DNA from: Micrococcales bacterium
Lineage (GTDB): Bacteria; Actinomycetota; Actinomycetes; Actinomycetales; Microbacteriaceae
Assembly: GCA_017306245.1 (NCBI GenBank)
Contig: JAFKIY010000001.1
Span: 124,001-188,000, forward strand
Reading direction: 5' to 3'
DNA: 64,000 nucleotides
The notes under the pieces were generated by a model. The model did no database searches and was not told where the DNA came from. It saw nothing but the letters and a program-made list of their open reading frames with translations. Below, in pieces: positions 43,805 through 52,694 of the stretch; position 1 is the first letter of the stretch, and every line of letters starts with the position of its first letter. The translations under genes and the position numbers were made by a program.

Positions 43805-44250
43805 TGCCCCGTATTTCAGCGCACAGCGACGAGCGCGGGTCGATCCTGCCACTCACGATTTTCTACGCGTTCCTCGCACTCGTCCTCGTCCTGCTCGTCG
43901 TCGCGGCGACGTCGCTGTACCTGGAACGCAAGCGCCTGTTCACGCTCGCCGATGGTGCCGCGCTCGTCGGAGCGGAAGCGTTCGAACTCGACGATGTGTC
44001 GCTGACCCCGGACGGTCCCCGCGCGATGCTGGACTCGGCGGATGTCGCTGCCGCAGCGGCCGGCTACCTCGCCACGGCGCCGCGCTCCGGGTTCGAGTCG
44101 CTCACTCTCGAACGCGCGGACACGGTGGATGGCCGCAGCGCGACGGTTGCCCTTTCCGCGTACTGGCGGCCGCCACTTCTCACAGCCTTAGTTCCAGAGG
44201 GAATCCGCATCGAGGTCACCGCGGTCGCCCGCAGCGTGTTCTCCCGCTGA
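43801..44250 (+). CDS. TadG-like helical pilus protein (Flp pilus-assembly TadE/G-like)
   Basis: The ATG at 43801 overlaps the preceding stop. The 149-residue product contains DERGSILPLTIFYAFLALVLV and then LYLERKRLFTLADGAALVGA, the pattern of short TadE/G-like proteins (DERGS leader, membrane helix, LADGAAL). This short form lacks the C-terminal von Willebrand domain of full TadG. It is the last gene of the tad locus; the next gene is convergent and unrelated. A prepilin peptidase gene is not in the window. Confidence 0.82.
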   Translation: MMPRISAHSDERGSILPLTIFYAFLALVLVLLVVAATSLYLERKRLFTLADGAALVGAEAFELDDVSLTPDGPRAMLDSADVAAAAAGYLATAPRSGFESLTLERADTVDGRSATVALSAYWRPPLLTALVPEGIRIEVTAVARSVFSR

Positions 44251-44253
44251 GGC

Positions 44254-44898
44254 TCACGCGGGCGCGTCGTGGCCCACGAAGAGCACCGCCGCCCCGACCC
44301 CGATCATGAGGACGCCGCCGGTCGCGCTGAGCGTCGAAATCCGTTTCGGGTTCTTCGCGAACCAGTCGCGCGCAGCACCGGCCGCGAGGGCCCATGCGCT
44401 GTCCGAGACGAGCGCCACGACCACGAACACCATGCCGAGCAGGAACAGCTGCAGCGGGATATTCCCAGCCCCGTGGTCGACGAACAGCGGCAGGACGGCC
44501 GCCATGAACACGATAGATTTTGCATTCGTGACGCCGACCCCGAACCCTTCCCACACCGTGCGCCAGCCGCCGCGGCGTGCGGATGGGGCGACGATGGCAT
44601 CCGCTTTCTGACGACGGTGACGGATCGCCTGGACGCCGAGGAAAATCACGTACGCTGCACCAGCGAACTTCACGATCGTGAACACGACGACCGATTGCTC
44701 CAGAACAGCACCCAAACCGAACGCGACCGCGGTCGCAATGACGAAGGCACCGGAGACGTTTCCGATCACGCTGAGGAATCCGCCGACGCGCCCCAGCGCA
44801 AGTGAGCGGCCGATCGTGAACAGGACGCTCGGCCCCGGGATCATGATGAGCGGAATGCAGGCCAGCCCGAATGCGAGGAGGTTGGCCACGGGAATCAT
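44254..44898 (-). CDS. LysE/RhtB family translocator
   Basis: From the ATG at 44898 the 214-residue protein has six hydrophobic segments. The LysE family is marked by the start IPVANLLAFGLACIPLIMIPGPSVLFTIGRSLALG, seen here as LIMIPGPSVLFTIG, and the central GFGVGVTNAKSIVFM motif. Family members export amino acids or small metabolites. The substrate is unknown. It lies 3 bp after the convergent tad operon and is transcribed in the same direction as the MFS gene 8 bp upstream, so the two may be one operon. Confidence 0.88.
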   Translation of the reverse strand: MIPVANLLAFGLACIPLIMIPGPSVLFTIGRSLALGRVGGFLSVIGNVSGAFVIATAVAFGLGAVLEQSVVVFTIVKFAGAAYVIFLGVQAIRHRRQKADAIVAPSARRGGWRTVWEGFGVGVTNAKSIVFMAAVLPLFVDHGAGNIPLQLFLLGMVFVVVALVSDSAWALAAGAARDWFAKNPKRISTLSATGGVLMIGVGAAVLFVGHDAPA

Positions 44899-44906
44899 AG
44901 GAAATG

Positions 44907-46151
44907 CTAACGCGTGCGCGGAACGTATCGGGGCAGGTATCGCCACAGCACTGCAGCGCCGACGAGTCCGATGACGCCCATCACCCCGCCGGCGAACGGA
45001 AGCGAGACGAGCGCGGTGAGCGCGGAGAGCGCGAGCGGCGACGCAGCGCCTCCCGCATCGGACGTGAACCGGAACGCGCCGAGGAACGGCGCAGGATTCT
45101 TCGGATCGGCGAGATCCGCGCCGAGCGTCATGAGCAGCCCGCTGCCGAATCCGTTCGCCACCCCCAGCACCATCGTGATCACGATGAACCAGGTGACCGC
45201 GGCGGGCACGTCGTGCGTGAAGGCGAGCGCGAGGTGGCCGAGTCCGAGCCCGATCATGGAGGGCAGTGCCGTCCACATCCGCCCCCAACGGTCCATGATC
45301 TGGCCGGTCGTATAGAACAGGGCGAAGTCGAGGCCGCCCGCAATTCCGATGATGAGCGCGGTGTTTGCGTCGGATACCCCGATGCTCACCGCCCACAGCG
45401 GCACGATCACCTGACGGCTCGCGCGAACGGCGCTGATGAGCGCCGCGCCCGTCCCGAGCCGGACCAACACCCCGCGGTTCTTTGCGATCGTGCTCAGCAG
45501 GCTTCGAGACTGTTTGTCCAGCAGCACTTCCCCTTCCGTCATGTCCGAGCCGTTGCGGCGCGAGCGGAACGTGACCTCGGGGTCCCTCAGGAACACCAGG
45601 AGCGCGGCGGCAACGACGCAGCCGGCCACGTGAACCCAGAATGCCGACTGCGTTGACCCGGTGAGGTGGATCACGGCGGCGGCGATGAACGGCCCTATGA
45701 AGAAGCCGAGCCTGAAGCTCCCGCCGAGGGTGGAGAGAGCCCTGGCCCGATACGCGAGCGGAACGAACGTGGTCATGAACGCTTGCCGGGCGAGAGCGAA
45801 CACGGCCGTGGCCAGGCCGATGAGGAACACCGCGACGCCGAGCAGCCAGGCGCTGGTCGACAGCATCGCCAGCGTCAGCCCGGCAACCGACAGCACGCAG
45901 GCGTAAATCATGGCCGCACGTTCCCCAATGCGGCTGATCACCCAGCCGCTCGGGATGTCCCCGAACAGCTGGCCGATCGTGAGCATCGCCGTGACGAGGC
46001 CGGCTATGGCCAGTTGCGCGCCGAGGTTGTGCGCCACGATCGGGATGATCGGGATGATGGCGCCTTCGCCGATCGAAAACGCGAGGGTCGGCAGGATGGC
46101 CGGGAGTGCAATCGACCGGAATCGGAAGGGGAGAGGTTCGACGGTCGGCAT
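44907..46151 (-). CDS. MFS transporter
   Basis: The ATG at 46151 (GTG at 46175 adds 8 residues) gives 414 residues with 12 predicted helices. MFS features are the TM2-3 loop GDIPSGWVISRIGERAAM and a related loop in the second half, TTGQIMDRWGRMW. A long central loop (RSRRNGSDMTEGEVLLDKQS) separates the halves. Drug or metabolite efflux is usual for this type. The start is divergent from prfB; a LysE-type gene follows 8 bp downstream. Confidence 0.85.
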   Translation of the reverse strand: MPTVEPLPFRFRSIALPAILPTLAFSIGEGAIIPIIPIVAHNLGAQLAIAGLVTAMLTIGQLFGDIPSGWVISRIGERAAMIYACVLSVAGLTLAMLSTSAWLLGVAVFLIGLATAVFALARQAFMTTFVPLAYRARALSTLGGSFRLGFFIGPFIAAAVIHLTGSTQSAFWVHVAGCVVAAALLVFLRDPEVTFRSRRNGSDMTEGEVLLDKQSRSLLSTIAKNRGVLVRLGTGAALISAVRASRQVIVPLWAVSIGVSDANTALIIGIAGGLDFALFYTTGQIMDRWGRMWTALPSMIGLGLGHLALAFTHDVPAAVTWFIVITMVLGVANGFGSGLLMTLGADLADPKNPAPFLGAFRFTSDAGGAASPLALSALTALVSLPFAGGVMGVIGLVGAAVLWRYLPRYVPRTR

Positions 46152-46203
46152 CGGGTTCGATGTTACCTCGGCCACTCCAGCGCGAAGGTAGTCTTAAGCG
46201 GAC

Positions 46204-47304
46204 ATGAATGAACTGGATATTTCCGAGGACCTTGCAGCGCTCCGCTCGACCTTCGCGGACATCCGGTCGGTGGTCGGGGTTGAGCGCCTCGAGGCGGAGA
46301 TCGCGAGCCTGAGCGAACAGGCCGGAGCCCCGGACCTGTGGGACGACCCGGAGGCGGCGCAGAAAGTCACGAGCTCGCTGAGCCACCGCCAGGCGGAGCT
46401 CGCGAAAATCACGAGCATCGAGCAGCGTCTCGACGACCTCGAAATCATGGTGCAGCTCGCGAACGAGGAATCGGATGAGGCTGCGGCGGCCGAGGTGCGC
46501 ACGGAACTGACGAGCATCCAGAAGCTGCTCGGCGAGCTTGAGGCGCAGACGCTCCTGAACGGGGAATGGGATGCCCTGCCCGCGGTCATCACGATCCGCG
46601 CCGGCGCCGGCGGGGTGGATGCCGCCGATTTCGCCGAAATGCTGCAGCGCATGTACTTGCGATGGGCGGAGCAGCACGGCTACCCGACCCGGGTCCTGGA
46701 CACGAGTTACGCGGAGGAGGCGGGCATCAAATCCACGACGATCGAGGTCGATGCGCCGTACGCGTTCGGCACCCTGAGCGTGGAGGCCGGAACGCATCGG
46801 CTCGTCCGGATGAGCCCGTTCAACTCGGCCGGAAAGCGCCAGACCAGTTTCGCCGCCGTGGAGGTGATCCCGCTCATCGAGGAGGCGGGGGAGATCGAGA
46901 TCCCGGAAAGCGACATCCGCGTCGACGTGTTTCGTTCGAGCGGGCCAGGCGGACAGTCGGTGAACACGACGGACTCCGCCGTGCGCATCACCCACATCCC
47001 GACGGGCACGGTCGTGTCGATGCAGAACGAAAAGAGCCAGATTCAGAACCGGGCCGCAGCCATGCGCGTGCTGCAGTCGCGCCTGCTCGTGCTGCAGCGC
47101 GAGCAGGAGGCCGCGACGAAGAAGGAACTTGCCGGCGTGATCACGGCGAGCTGGGGCGACCAGATGCGCAGCTACGTGCTCGCACCGTACCAAATGGTGA
47201 AGGACCTGCGCACGGAGCACGAGGTGAGCAACCCCTCCGACGTGTTCGATGGCGACCTCGACGGCTTCATCTCCGCGGGAATTCGATGGCGCAAGAAGCA
47301 GTAG
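46204..47304 (+). CDS. prfB: Peptide chain release factor 2
   Basis: The 366-residue protein is RF2: the stop-codon-reading tripeptide SPF lies at 204-206 (RMSPFNSAG) and the catalytic GGQ at 249-251 ([14 protein letters not shown]). It terminates translation at UGA and UAA. The reading frame is continuous, so there is no programmed +1 frameshift of the E. coli kind. It leads the order prfB-ftsE-ftsX-smpB-ssrA typical of Actinobacteria, with a 76-bp inverted repeat before ftsE. Confidence 0.96.
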   Translation: MNELDISEDLAALRSTFADIRSVVGVERLEAEIASLSEQAGAPDLWDDPEAAQKVTSSLSHRQAELAKITSIEQRLDDLEIMVQLANEESDEAAAAEVRTELTSIQKLLGELEAQTLLNGEWDALPAVITIRAGAGGVDAADFAEMLQRMYLRWAEQHGYPTRVLDTSYAEEAGIKSTTIEVDAPYAFGTLSVEAGTHRLVRMSPFNSAGKRQTSFAAVEVIPLIEEAGEIEIPESDIRVDVFRSSGPGGQSVNTTDSAVRITHIPTGTVVSMQNEKSQIQNRAAAMRVLQSRLLVLQREQEAATKKELAGVITASWGDQMRSYVLAPYQMVKDLRTEHEVSNPSDVFDGDLDGFISAGIRWRKKQ

Positions 47305-47312
47305 AGCCTGCG

Positions 47313-47388
47313 GTCGGGCGGGTTGGCGAGTTCCAACGCTCTGGCGGTAAACGGAGCCGCCGCGTCGAAACTCGCCAACCCGCCCGAC
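47313..47388. repeat. 76-bp intergenic inverted repeat, element C
   Basis: Perfect 20-bp arms, 47313-47332 (GTCGGGCGGGTTGGCGAGTT) and 47369-47388, flank 36 bp which itself contains a small GGCGG/CCGCC hairpin. It lies 9 bp after prfB and before ftsE. There is no T-run, so a standard terminator is unlikely. It has the same architecture as elements A and B. Confidence 0.75.
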
Positions 47389-47452
47389 TCCCGGCACTGC
47401 CCGGTGAGTCGCTACGTCGCATCAGCGGGGCGATGCCTAGGCTCATAGGGTC

Positions 47453-48199
47453 ATGATTCGTTTCGACCAGGTCTCCAAGCTTTACGCTGGCAACACGCGA
47501 CCCGCCCTCAACTCGGTGTCTCTCGAGATTCTGCGCGGGGAATTCGTGTTCCTCGTGGGCGCTTCGGGCAGCGGAAAATCCAGCTTCCTGCGGCTCGTGC
47601 TCAAGGAGGAGAACCCGTCGTCGGGGCAGATCCACGTGCTGGGCCAGAATCTCGGCAAACTCACGAACCGCAAGGTTCCCTACTTTCGGCGCAACATCGG
47701 CGTCGTGTTCCAGGATTTCCGGCTGCTTCCGCAGAAAAACGTGTTCGACAACGTCGCGTTCTCGCTTCAGGTGATCGGAAAATCGAAGGGTTTCATCCAG
47801 GAGGCGGTCCCGGATGTGCTGAAAATGGTGGGCCTCGCCGGCAAGTCGGGCAGGTTGCCGCACGAACTATCGGGCGGCGAGCAGCAGAGGGTCGCAATCG
47901 CTCGCGCGATAGTGAACAAGCCATCCATCCTGCTCGCGGACGAGCCCACCGGAAACCTCGACCCAGCCACGAGCGCAGGGATCATGACGCTTCTGGATCG
48001 CATCAGCGGCAGCGGAACGACCGTGGTCATGGCCACGCATGACGCCGGCATCGTCGACACGATGAAACGCCGGGTGATCGAGCTCGTGAGCGGCCAGGTC
48101 GTGCGCGATGAGCGCCAGGGCGGATACCAGACGCACGCCGTGCCGATCCAGCGTCAGGAACCGCCGCCTGCCGCGGCCGGATTGGGGTCGAGGCTGTGA
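47453..48199 (+). CDS. ftsE: Cell division ATP-binding protein FtsE
   Basis: The 248-residue protein starts [14 protein letters not shown] and has Walker [11 protein letters not shown]-loop [10 protein letters not shown], signature [14 protein letters not shown], Walker [12 protein letters not shown] and switch His in [10 protein letters not shown]. With FtsX it forms an ABC-like complex that activates peptidoglycan hydrolases (RipC/PcsB type) during division. The C-terminal 30 residues form a Gln/Pro-rich tail beyond the usual family length. The stop overlaps the GTG of ftsX by 4 bp. Confidence 0.94.
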   Translation: MIRFDQVSKLYAGNTRPALNSVSLEILRGEFVFLVGASGSGKSSFLRLVLKEENPSSGQIHVLGQNLGKLTNRKVPYFRRNIGVVFQDFRLLPQKNVFDNVAFSLQVIGKSKGFIQEAVPDVLKMVGLAGKSGRLPHELSGGEQQRVAIARAIVNKPSILLADEPTGNLDPATSAGIMTLLDRISGSGTTVVMATHDAGIVDTMKRRVIELVSGQVVRDERQGGYQTHAVPIQRQEPPPAAAGLGSRL

Positions 48200-49110
48200 G
48201 GCTGGGGCTGATTCTCTCAGAGGTGGGGCACGGCCTTCGGCGCAACTTCTCCATGGTGGTGTCCATCGTTCTGGTCACGTTCATTTCGCTCACGTTCGTC
48301 GGCGCCGCAATTCTGCTCCAGCAGCAGATCAACCAGATGAAGGGCTACTGGTACGACCGCGCGCAGGTTGCCGTCTACCTCTGCACCCAGTACGACGAGG
48401 GCGGCAATTGCAACGCCGAGGAGGCCACAGCCCAGCAGAAGGCGAATATCGAGCAGGTGTTGAAATCCGCGGTGCTCGCGCCGCTCATCCAGCACTACGA
48501 CTTTGAGGACCACGAGGCGGCGTTCGCCCGGTACCAGAAGCAGTTCGCGGGTTCCGAGGGCACCTCCTTCGTGACGCCGGACTTCCTCCCCGAAACATTC
48601 TGGGTGAACCTGAAGGACCCGTCCCAGTCCGACGCCGTGGTGGAGCGGATGTCGGGGGTTCCCGGCGTCGAGGATGTGGTGGACCAGCGCAAGTACCTGC
48701 AACCGATTTTCAACGCCCTCAATGCCGCGAGCATCACGGCAGTCGGCATTGCCGGTCTGATGCTGATTGCGGCGGTGCTGCTCATCGCGACGACAATCCG
48801 CCTGAGCGCGTTCAGCCGCAGGCGCGAGCTGGGAATCATGCGCCTGGTCGGCGCGTCCAACCGGTTCATTCAGACGCCGTTCGTGCTGGAGGGCGTGGTC
48901 GCGGCCCTCATCGGGTCGGCCCTCGCGAGCGGCGCGATCGTCGCCGTCGTGCAGTTCTTCGTTCAGGGGTATCTGAACGCGACGCCCTCCTCCACGCCGT
49001 TCGTGGACCTGGGCGACGCGTTCATCGTCGTGCCGATCCTGATCGTGGGCGGCGCCGGCCTCGCCGCGATTTCGGCCGCCGTCGCCATCCGGCGCTACCT
49101 GAAGGTTTAG
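48196..49110 (+). CDS. ftsX: Cell division protein FtsX
   Basis: The 304-residue protein has the FtsX topology: an N-terminal cytoplasmic part, first membrane helix ([20 protein letters not shown]), a roughly 150-residue extracellular domain with a cysteine pair ([13 protein letters not shown]) and three C-terminal helices containing the FtsX/MacB motif [14 protein letters not shown]. It transmits ATP hydrolysis by FtsE to cell-wall hydrolases. It starts with a GTG inside ftsE. smpB follows 92 bp later. Confidence 0.93.
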   Translation: MRLGLILSEVGHGLRRNFSMVVSIVLVTFISLTFVGAAILLQQQINQMKGYWYDRAQVAVYLCTQYDEGGNCNAEEATAQQKANIEQVLKSAVLAPLIQHYDFEDHEAAFARYQKQFAGSEGTSFVTPDFLPETFWVNLKDPSQSDAVVERMSGVPGVEDVVDQRKYLQPIFNALNAASITAVGIAGLMLIAAVLLIATTIRLSAFSRRRELGIMRLVGASNRFIQTPFVLEGVVAALIGSALASGAIVAVVQFFVQGYLNATPSSTPFVDLGDAFIVVPILIVGGAGLAAISAAVAIRRYLKV

Positions 49111-49201
49111 ACCGCCACGACGGGCCGAGCCGCGTTACAATGGACGGCTGCCTGCGCGCCGTGTGCAGGCCATTCCGCTGTCATCATTCAGGAGTTGCAC
49201 C

Positions 49202-49678
49202 GTGCCCAGGGAACGTGGCGAGAAAGTTGTTGCCACCAATCGCAAAGCGCGGCACGACTATGCCATCGAGGACACCTATGAGGCCGGGCTCGTTTTGACC
49301 GGCTCCGAGGTGAAGTCGCTGCGCGAGGGTCGCGCCTCGCTCGTCGACGGCTACGCGTTCATCGACGGCGGTGAAGCGTGGCTGGATGCCGTGCACATTC
49401 CCGAGTATGTCGGCGGCACGTGGAACAACCATGCGCCGCGTCGCAAGCGCAAACTGCTGATGCACAAAGCCCAGATCCTGAAGATTCACAGCAAAGTGAA
49501 GGAGGGCGGATACACGCTCGTTCCGCTTCGCCTGTACTTCAGCGACGGACGGGCCAAAGTGGAGATCGCGGTGGCGAAGGGCAAGCGCGAGTACGACAAG
49601 CGGCAGGCCCTGCGGGAACGCCAGGATGCGCGCGAGGCGCAGCGGGCCATGTCCGCGCGAAAGAACCTCGGCGAGTAG
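49202..49678 (+). CDS. smpB: SsrA-binding protein SmpB
   Basis: The GTG at 49202 sits after CAGGAG and gives 158 residues. SmpB features are [22 protein letters not shown] (in part [12 protein letters not shown]), [19 protein letters not shown], and [26 protein letters not shown] sequence ([12 protein letters not shown]). The basic C-terminal tail ([15 protein letters not shown]) inserts into the mRNA channel. SmpB delivers tmRNA to stalled ribosomes. Two tmRNA genes lie 1.7 and 3.0 kb downstream, separated from smpB by an opposite-strand aldehyde dehydrogenase. Confidence 0.96.
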   Translation: MPRERGEKVVATNRKARHDYAIEDTYEAGLVLTGSEVKSLREGRASLVDGYAFIDGGEAWLDAVHIPEYVGGTWNNHAPRRKRKLLMHKAQILKIHSKVKEGGYTLVPLRLYFSDGRAKVEIAVAKGKREYDKRQALRERQDAREAQRAMSARKNLGE

Positions 49679-49693
49679 TCCGTTAACGGCTGA

Positions 49694-49720
49694 GGGGCCG
49701 ACCGTGGGCCGACCCCTCAA
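49694..49720. terminator. GC-rich hairpin between convergent smpB and aldehyde dehydrogenase genes
   Basis: GAGGGG and CCCCTC (CCGACCCCTC) form the base of an imperfect stem around GACCGTGGGCC. There is no T-run, so it could end transcription from both sides only weakly. Position between two convergent stops is the main support. Confidence 0.45.
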
Positions 49721-49732
49721 GGCGAATTCGAT

Positions 49733-51097
49733 TCAGTACCGGATGAGCTTCTTGTTCACGAACTCGGCTGCACCGTACTTGCCCATTTCGCGGCCGATGC
49801 CGCTGCGCTTCACGCCGCCGAACGGAAGCTCGGGGCTGTCTGCGAGCACGACGTTGATGTAGACCATGCCGGCCTCGATCTGGTCGGCGACGCGCATGGC
49901 CTGCTCGTGGTCGGTCGTGAACACGTAGGAGCCGAGGCCGAACGGGGTTGCGTTGGCGACCTTCACGGCTTCTTCTTCGCTCGAGACCTTGTAAATGGAG
50001 GCCACCGGGCCGAAGAACTCCTCGTGGTACGCATCGCTGTCCGGCGAGATCTCGGTGAGCACGGTCGTCGGGAAGAACGCGCCGTCGCGCTCGCCGGCGG
50101 TGACGACCGTCGCGCCCTGCGCTTCAGCTTTCTTCACCTGCTTTTCAAGTCCTTCAGCGGCACCGAGTGAGGAGAGCGGGCCGAGGTCCGCGCCATCCTT
50201 CGTGGGGTCCGAGGGCTTCGCCGCGAGCATTTTCGCGGTGAGCTTGTCGCGGAACTCGTCGTAGATGTCGTCCATGACGATGAACCGCTTGGCCGCGTTG
50301 CACGACTGGCCGCTGTTGTCGAGCCGAGCGCCGTAGGCGGACTCGACGGCGTAGTCCATGTCATCCGTACTGAGCAGAATGAACGGGTCGGACCCGCCGA
50401 GCTCAAGTACGACCTTCTTGAGGTGCTTGCCGGCAACCTCGGCGACGGCCGAGCCTGCGGCTTCGGAGCCGGTGAGGGACACGCCCTGCACGCGCGGGTC
50501 GGCGATCACGTCGGCGACCTGCTTGGAGCTCGCGTAGATGTTCGTGTACACCCCCTCAACGGCGCCGGCGTCGTGGAAGATCTGCTGGATGGCAGCCGAG
50601 GATTCCGGGCACTGCGAGGCGTGCTTCAGGATGATCGTGTTGCCGATCACGACGTTCGGGCCGGCGAACCGCGCGACCTGGTAGTACGGGAAGTTCCACG
50701 GCATGACGCCGATGAGCACGCCGAGCGGGCTCGTGCGCATGACCGCGGTGGCGTTCTCCGCAATGAGGTCGATGGGCTCGTCCGCGAGCAACTCGTGCGC
50801 GTTGTCGGCGTAGTACCGATAGATGTCGGCCGCGAAGTCGACTTCTCCGAGGCACTGGTCGATGGGCTTGCCCATTTCGCGGACGATGATCGCGGCAAGC
50901 TCGTCGCGGCGCTCCGTGTGGAGGTCCGCGACTTTGCGGATGAGGTCGGCCCTCTCGTCGATCGACGCGGTGCGGGACCAGGTGCGGTACGCGTTCTCGG
51001 CGGAGGCGATGACCTTCTGCAGGTCCGCGTCCGAGATCTGGTCGTATGTCTTGACGGTCTCGCCGGTGGCGGGGTTGGTGACGGCGTAATGGCTCAC
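49733..51097 (-). CDS. NAD(P)-dependent succinate-semialdehyde dehydrogenase family protein
   Basis: A GTG at 51097 behind AAAGGAG gives 454 residues of ALDH type. Visible are MPWNFPYYQVARFAGP, the catalytic Glu in LELGGSDPF, the catalytic Cys in NSGQSCNAAKR and EEFFGPVAS. The opening (YAVTNPATGETVKTY) and the segment SPLGVLIGVMPWN fit the GabD2-type succinate-semialdehyde dehydrogenases of Actinobacteria, which oxidise succinate semialdehyde to succinate. It is encoded against the smpB-ssrA direction and so interrupts what is commonly a compact smpB-ssrA arrangement. Confidence 0.9.
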   Translation of the reverse strand: MSHYAVTNPATGETVKTYDQISDADLQKVIASAENAYRTWSRTASIDERADLIRKVADLHTERRDELAAIIVREMGKPIDQCLGEVDFAADIYRYYADNAHELLADEPIDLIAENATAVMRTSPLGVLIGVMPWNFPYYQVARFAGPNVVIGNTIILKHASQCPESSAAIQQIFHDAGAVEGVYTNIYASSKQVADVIADPRVQGVSLTGSEAAGSAVAEVAGKHLKKVVLELGGSDPFILLSTDDMDYAVESAYGARLDNSGQSCNAAKRFIVMDDIYDEFRDKLTAKMLAAKPSDPTKDGADLGPLSSLGAAEGLEKQVKKAEAQGATVVTAGERDGAFFPTTVLTEISPDSDAYHEEFFGPVASIYKVSSEEEAVKVANATPFGLGSYVFTTDHEQAMRVADQIEAGMVYINVVLADSPELPFGGVKRSGIGREMGKYGAAEFVNKKLIRY

Positions 51098-51298
51098 GAG
51101 CCATCTCCTTTCGGTGCTCCGCAGCACTGCGGCAGCACGTTCGCGAATCGAATACCTCTACTCAATCATGTCCTGAGCGGGCTTGCCCACACCGATTTTG
51201 GCCCGGATACTCACGGTGACGGAGTGTGGCGGCATCCGCGTTCTCGGGGTAAGATAAAAGGCTGCCCGGGCACGTGTGCCGGGCGGTGTGACAACTAC

Positions 51299-51704
51299 AC
51301 AGCGCGCGACAGTGGCCAGCTCTTACAGCCTGGGGATGATCGGTTTCGACATTGCCTGCGAGATTGTGGGAAGCGGGTCGAGGATGCAGGGTTATCTCGT
51401 AAACGATCCCCGCAAAAAACAAGTGCCAATGCAAAGCGCACTGACTTCGCCCTCGCTGCCTAAGCGAGCGCACTAAAGAAGTCCGTCAGGCCGGGAATGC
51501 TCTCTACCCGGATTTCTGGCGTCATCCAGAGAGATTGCTGCGGCGTTACGTCTTAGGGCGTCGCGGGACTTGCACTAGGACTGGGCTCGTCGGTTTAGGT
51601 GCCAGTGGCAAATTCCGGAGCCGAGTAGAACGCTAGTACTGGCTACACCCGTAGAAGACACAGGACCACAGCAGTGGACGGGGGTTCAATTCCCCCCATC
51701 TCCA
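51299..51704 (+). repeat. Direct repeat unit 1 (upstream flank plus ssrA copy 1)
   Basis: This unit is repeated at 52695-53104, offset 1396 bp. From 51299 to 51472 the two units differ at a single base (51401 A versus 52797 T), including the 33 bp before the tmRNA. From 51473 on there are about two dozen differences and small indels by hand alignment. Divergence is therefore confined to the 3' half. Confidence 0.9.
51332..51704 (+). ncRNA. ssrA: Transfer-messenger RNA, copy 1
   Basis: The acceptor 5' strand GGGGATG pairs with CATCTCC (51697-51703), with a G-U pair, followed by discriminator A. Next is the tRNA-like GGGGGTTCAATTCCCCC T arm. The mRNA part reads ANAKRTDFALAA then TAA (51425-51463); the resume codon is inferred. 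The pseudoknot region includes pairable GCGGCG (51540-51545) and CGTCGC (51559-51564). The 3' CCA is not encoded: the genome continues CAC. tmRNA rescues ribosomes stalled on broken messages and tags the products for degradation. Homologous copy 2 lies 1.4 kb downstream. Confidence 0.95.
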
Positions 51705-51709
51705 CACAT

Positions 51710-51740
51710 GCCTGCCCTGAGACAGTTGATTTCAGGCAGG
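51710..51740 (+). terminator. Hairpin after tmRNA copy 1
   Basis: CCTGCCCTGA and TCAGGCAGG pair with one bulged base around GACAGTTGATT. It begins 6 nt after the mature 3' end of copy 1 and may terminate or help process its transcript. No U-run follows, so it may act mainly as a processing boundary. Confidence 0.5.
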
Positions 51741-51929
51741 GAGGAGCCGGATCACTGTCGCGTGTAGTTGCGGTACTCCACACGGCCAACAGACGAGTAC
51801 CGCCTCCTCGGCGACGCAGGCACTCCTGCTTTAACAGTGTGTCCGAGCGGGTTGTTACGCGCTATATTCAATGTGGCGGCACCTACGGCGCTGGCGTATC
51901 GAAGATCTGAGGGAATTCGAAAGGTAAGC

Positions 51930-52547
51930 ATGCATCGCAGTTTGCTTCGCACCGCCTTGGCGATTGTTGCGGTGATGACTCTTGCTCTCACCGGTTGCGC
52001 TCCAGGAATCGAAGGCCAACAACCAAACAAAAACCCTACAGTCTTTCCGTCTCCAGATGATCCAAACTATAATCCATTTGCCAAGATAGGCAACAAGAGC
52101 AACGTAGCGATAGCAGATGTCGATCAACTAAAGGGATACTTCACATCACCAGAGGTAACGCGTGGTGCACTAATCGCCGCACTATCTCAAGCCTCTCAGC
52201 AAGAGGTTGACCGTATTTTTGAGGTTATGGGAGACTACGACTATACTAACGACACCGAGGTAACAAAAATTCTCAATAAGTATGGTCTTAATACAAATGA
52301 AATACCTATAAATCCTATGGGCAGGATTAGTGAGCTTAACGACTTCACTATACACGAAGTTAGCAATGTTGCAGACAGCCACTACGCTGACATACCTTAT
52401 GACAGTATTCTCAATGCACTCGCGAAATTTTCTCAAGATGAGATTGACACCACAAGAGGCGTAATGAATGGTCAAGTGAGCATAGTTACTCTTAATAATC
52501 TTTTACGGAGCCACGGCGTGACACTGGGCGACGGCTACTTAAAATAA
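51930..52547 (+). CDS. Orphan lipoprotein with two internal helical repeats
   Basis: The ATG at 51930, after GAAAGGTAAG, gives 205 residues. The signal sequence ends in lipobox ALTGC (Cys23). A Pro/Asn-rich linker follows. The domain contains two similar segments: residues about 80-120 (ALIAALSQASQQEVDRIFEV then VTKILNKYGL) and about 159-198 (SILNALAKFSQDEIDTTRGV then LNNLLRSHGV), suggesting a duplicated helical hairpin. I do not recognise a family. The AT-rich composition and codon use (AAT, ATA, AAA, TTT) differ strongly from neighbouring genes, so it was probably acquired horizontally. It lies between the two tmRNA genes on the same strand. Confidence 0.8.
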   Translation: MHRSLLRTALAIVAVMTLALTGCAPGIEGQQPNKNPTVFPSPDDPNYNPFAKIGNKSNVAIADVDQLKGYFTSPEVTRGALIAALSQASQQEVDRIFEVMGDYDYTNDTEVTKILNKYGLNTNEIPINPMGRISELNDFTIHEVSNVADSHYADIPYDSILNALAKFSQDEIDTTRGVMNGQVSIVTLNNLLRSHGVTLGDGYLK

Positions 52548-52694
52548 GGACAACACCTCAACGCTAAGAACTCTTGAATATTTCCAACTCCTCATCAATA
52601 GCGACGTGCCGGTGCGCTGTTAGGTGACGTTTGAGTTGGTTTGGCTGTGAAGGCAAGCTTCTCGAAGAAAACTTCTGGTCAGGTCGATAACTCA

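Larger units (their letters stand above)
51705..52694 (+). other. AT-rich insert between the two tmRNA genes
   Basis: This roughly 1-kb segment is bounded exactly by the 3' end of tmRNA copy 1 and the start of repeat unit 2. Its base composition, especially from about 51960 to 52560, is far more A/T-rich than the rest of the window. It holds one lipoprotein gene and no integrase, transposase or recognisable terminal inverted repeats. Location at the 3' end of ssrA, a classical attachment site for tyrosine-integrase elements, suggests the remains of an integrated element; this is inference. Confidence 0.6.

Noticed and set aside
46204..46300. Programmed +1 frameshift in prfB
   Set aside because: The frame is continuous from the start codon and has no internal UGA, so the E. 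coli type autoregulation is absent.
44254..47397. 1047-codon open frame on the minus strand
   Set aside because: Only its last 215 codons (the LysE-type gene) match a family. The rest lies antisense to prfB and in a different frame from the MFS gene; long shadow frames are common at this GC.
51264..51284. GC-rich palindrome upstream of tmRNA copy 1 as an operator or terminator
   Set aside because: Only six base pairs of the stem match before mismatches and no T-run follows.
51162..51473. Minus-strand frame, repeated almost identically at 52564-52869
   Set aside because: Both are antisense readings of the two tmRNA 5' halves, so the similarity reflects the duplicated RNA genes and not a protein.
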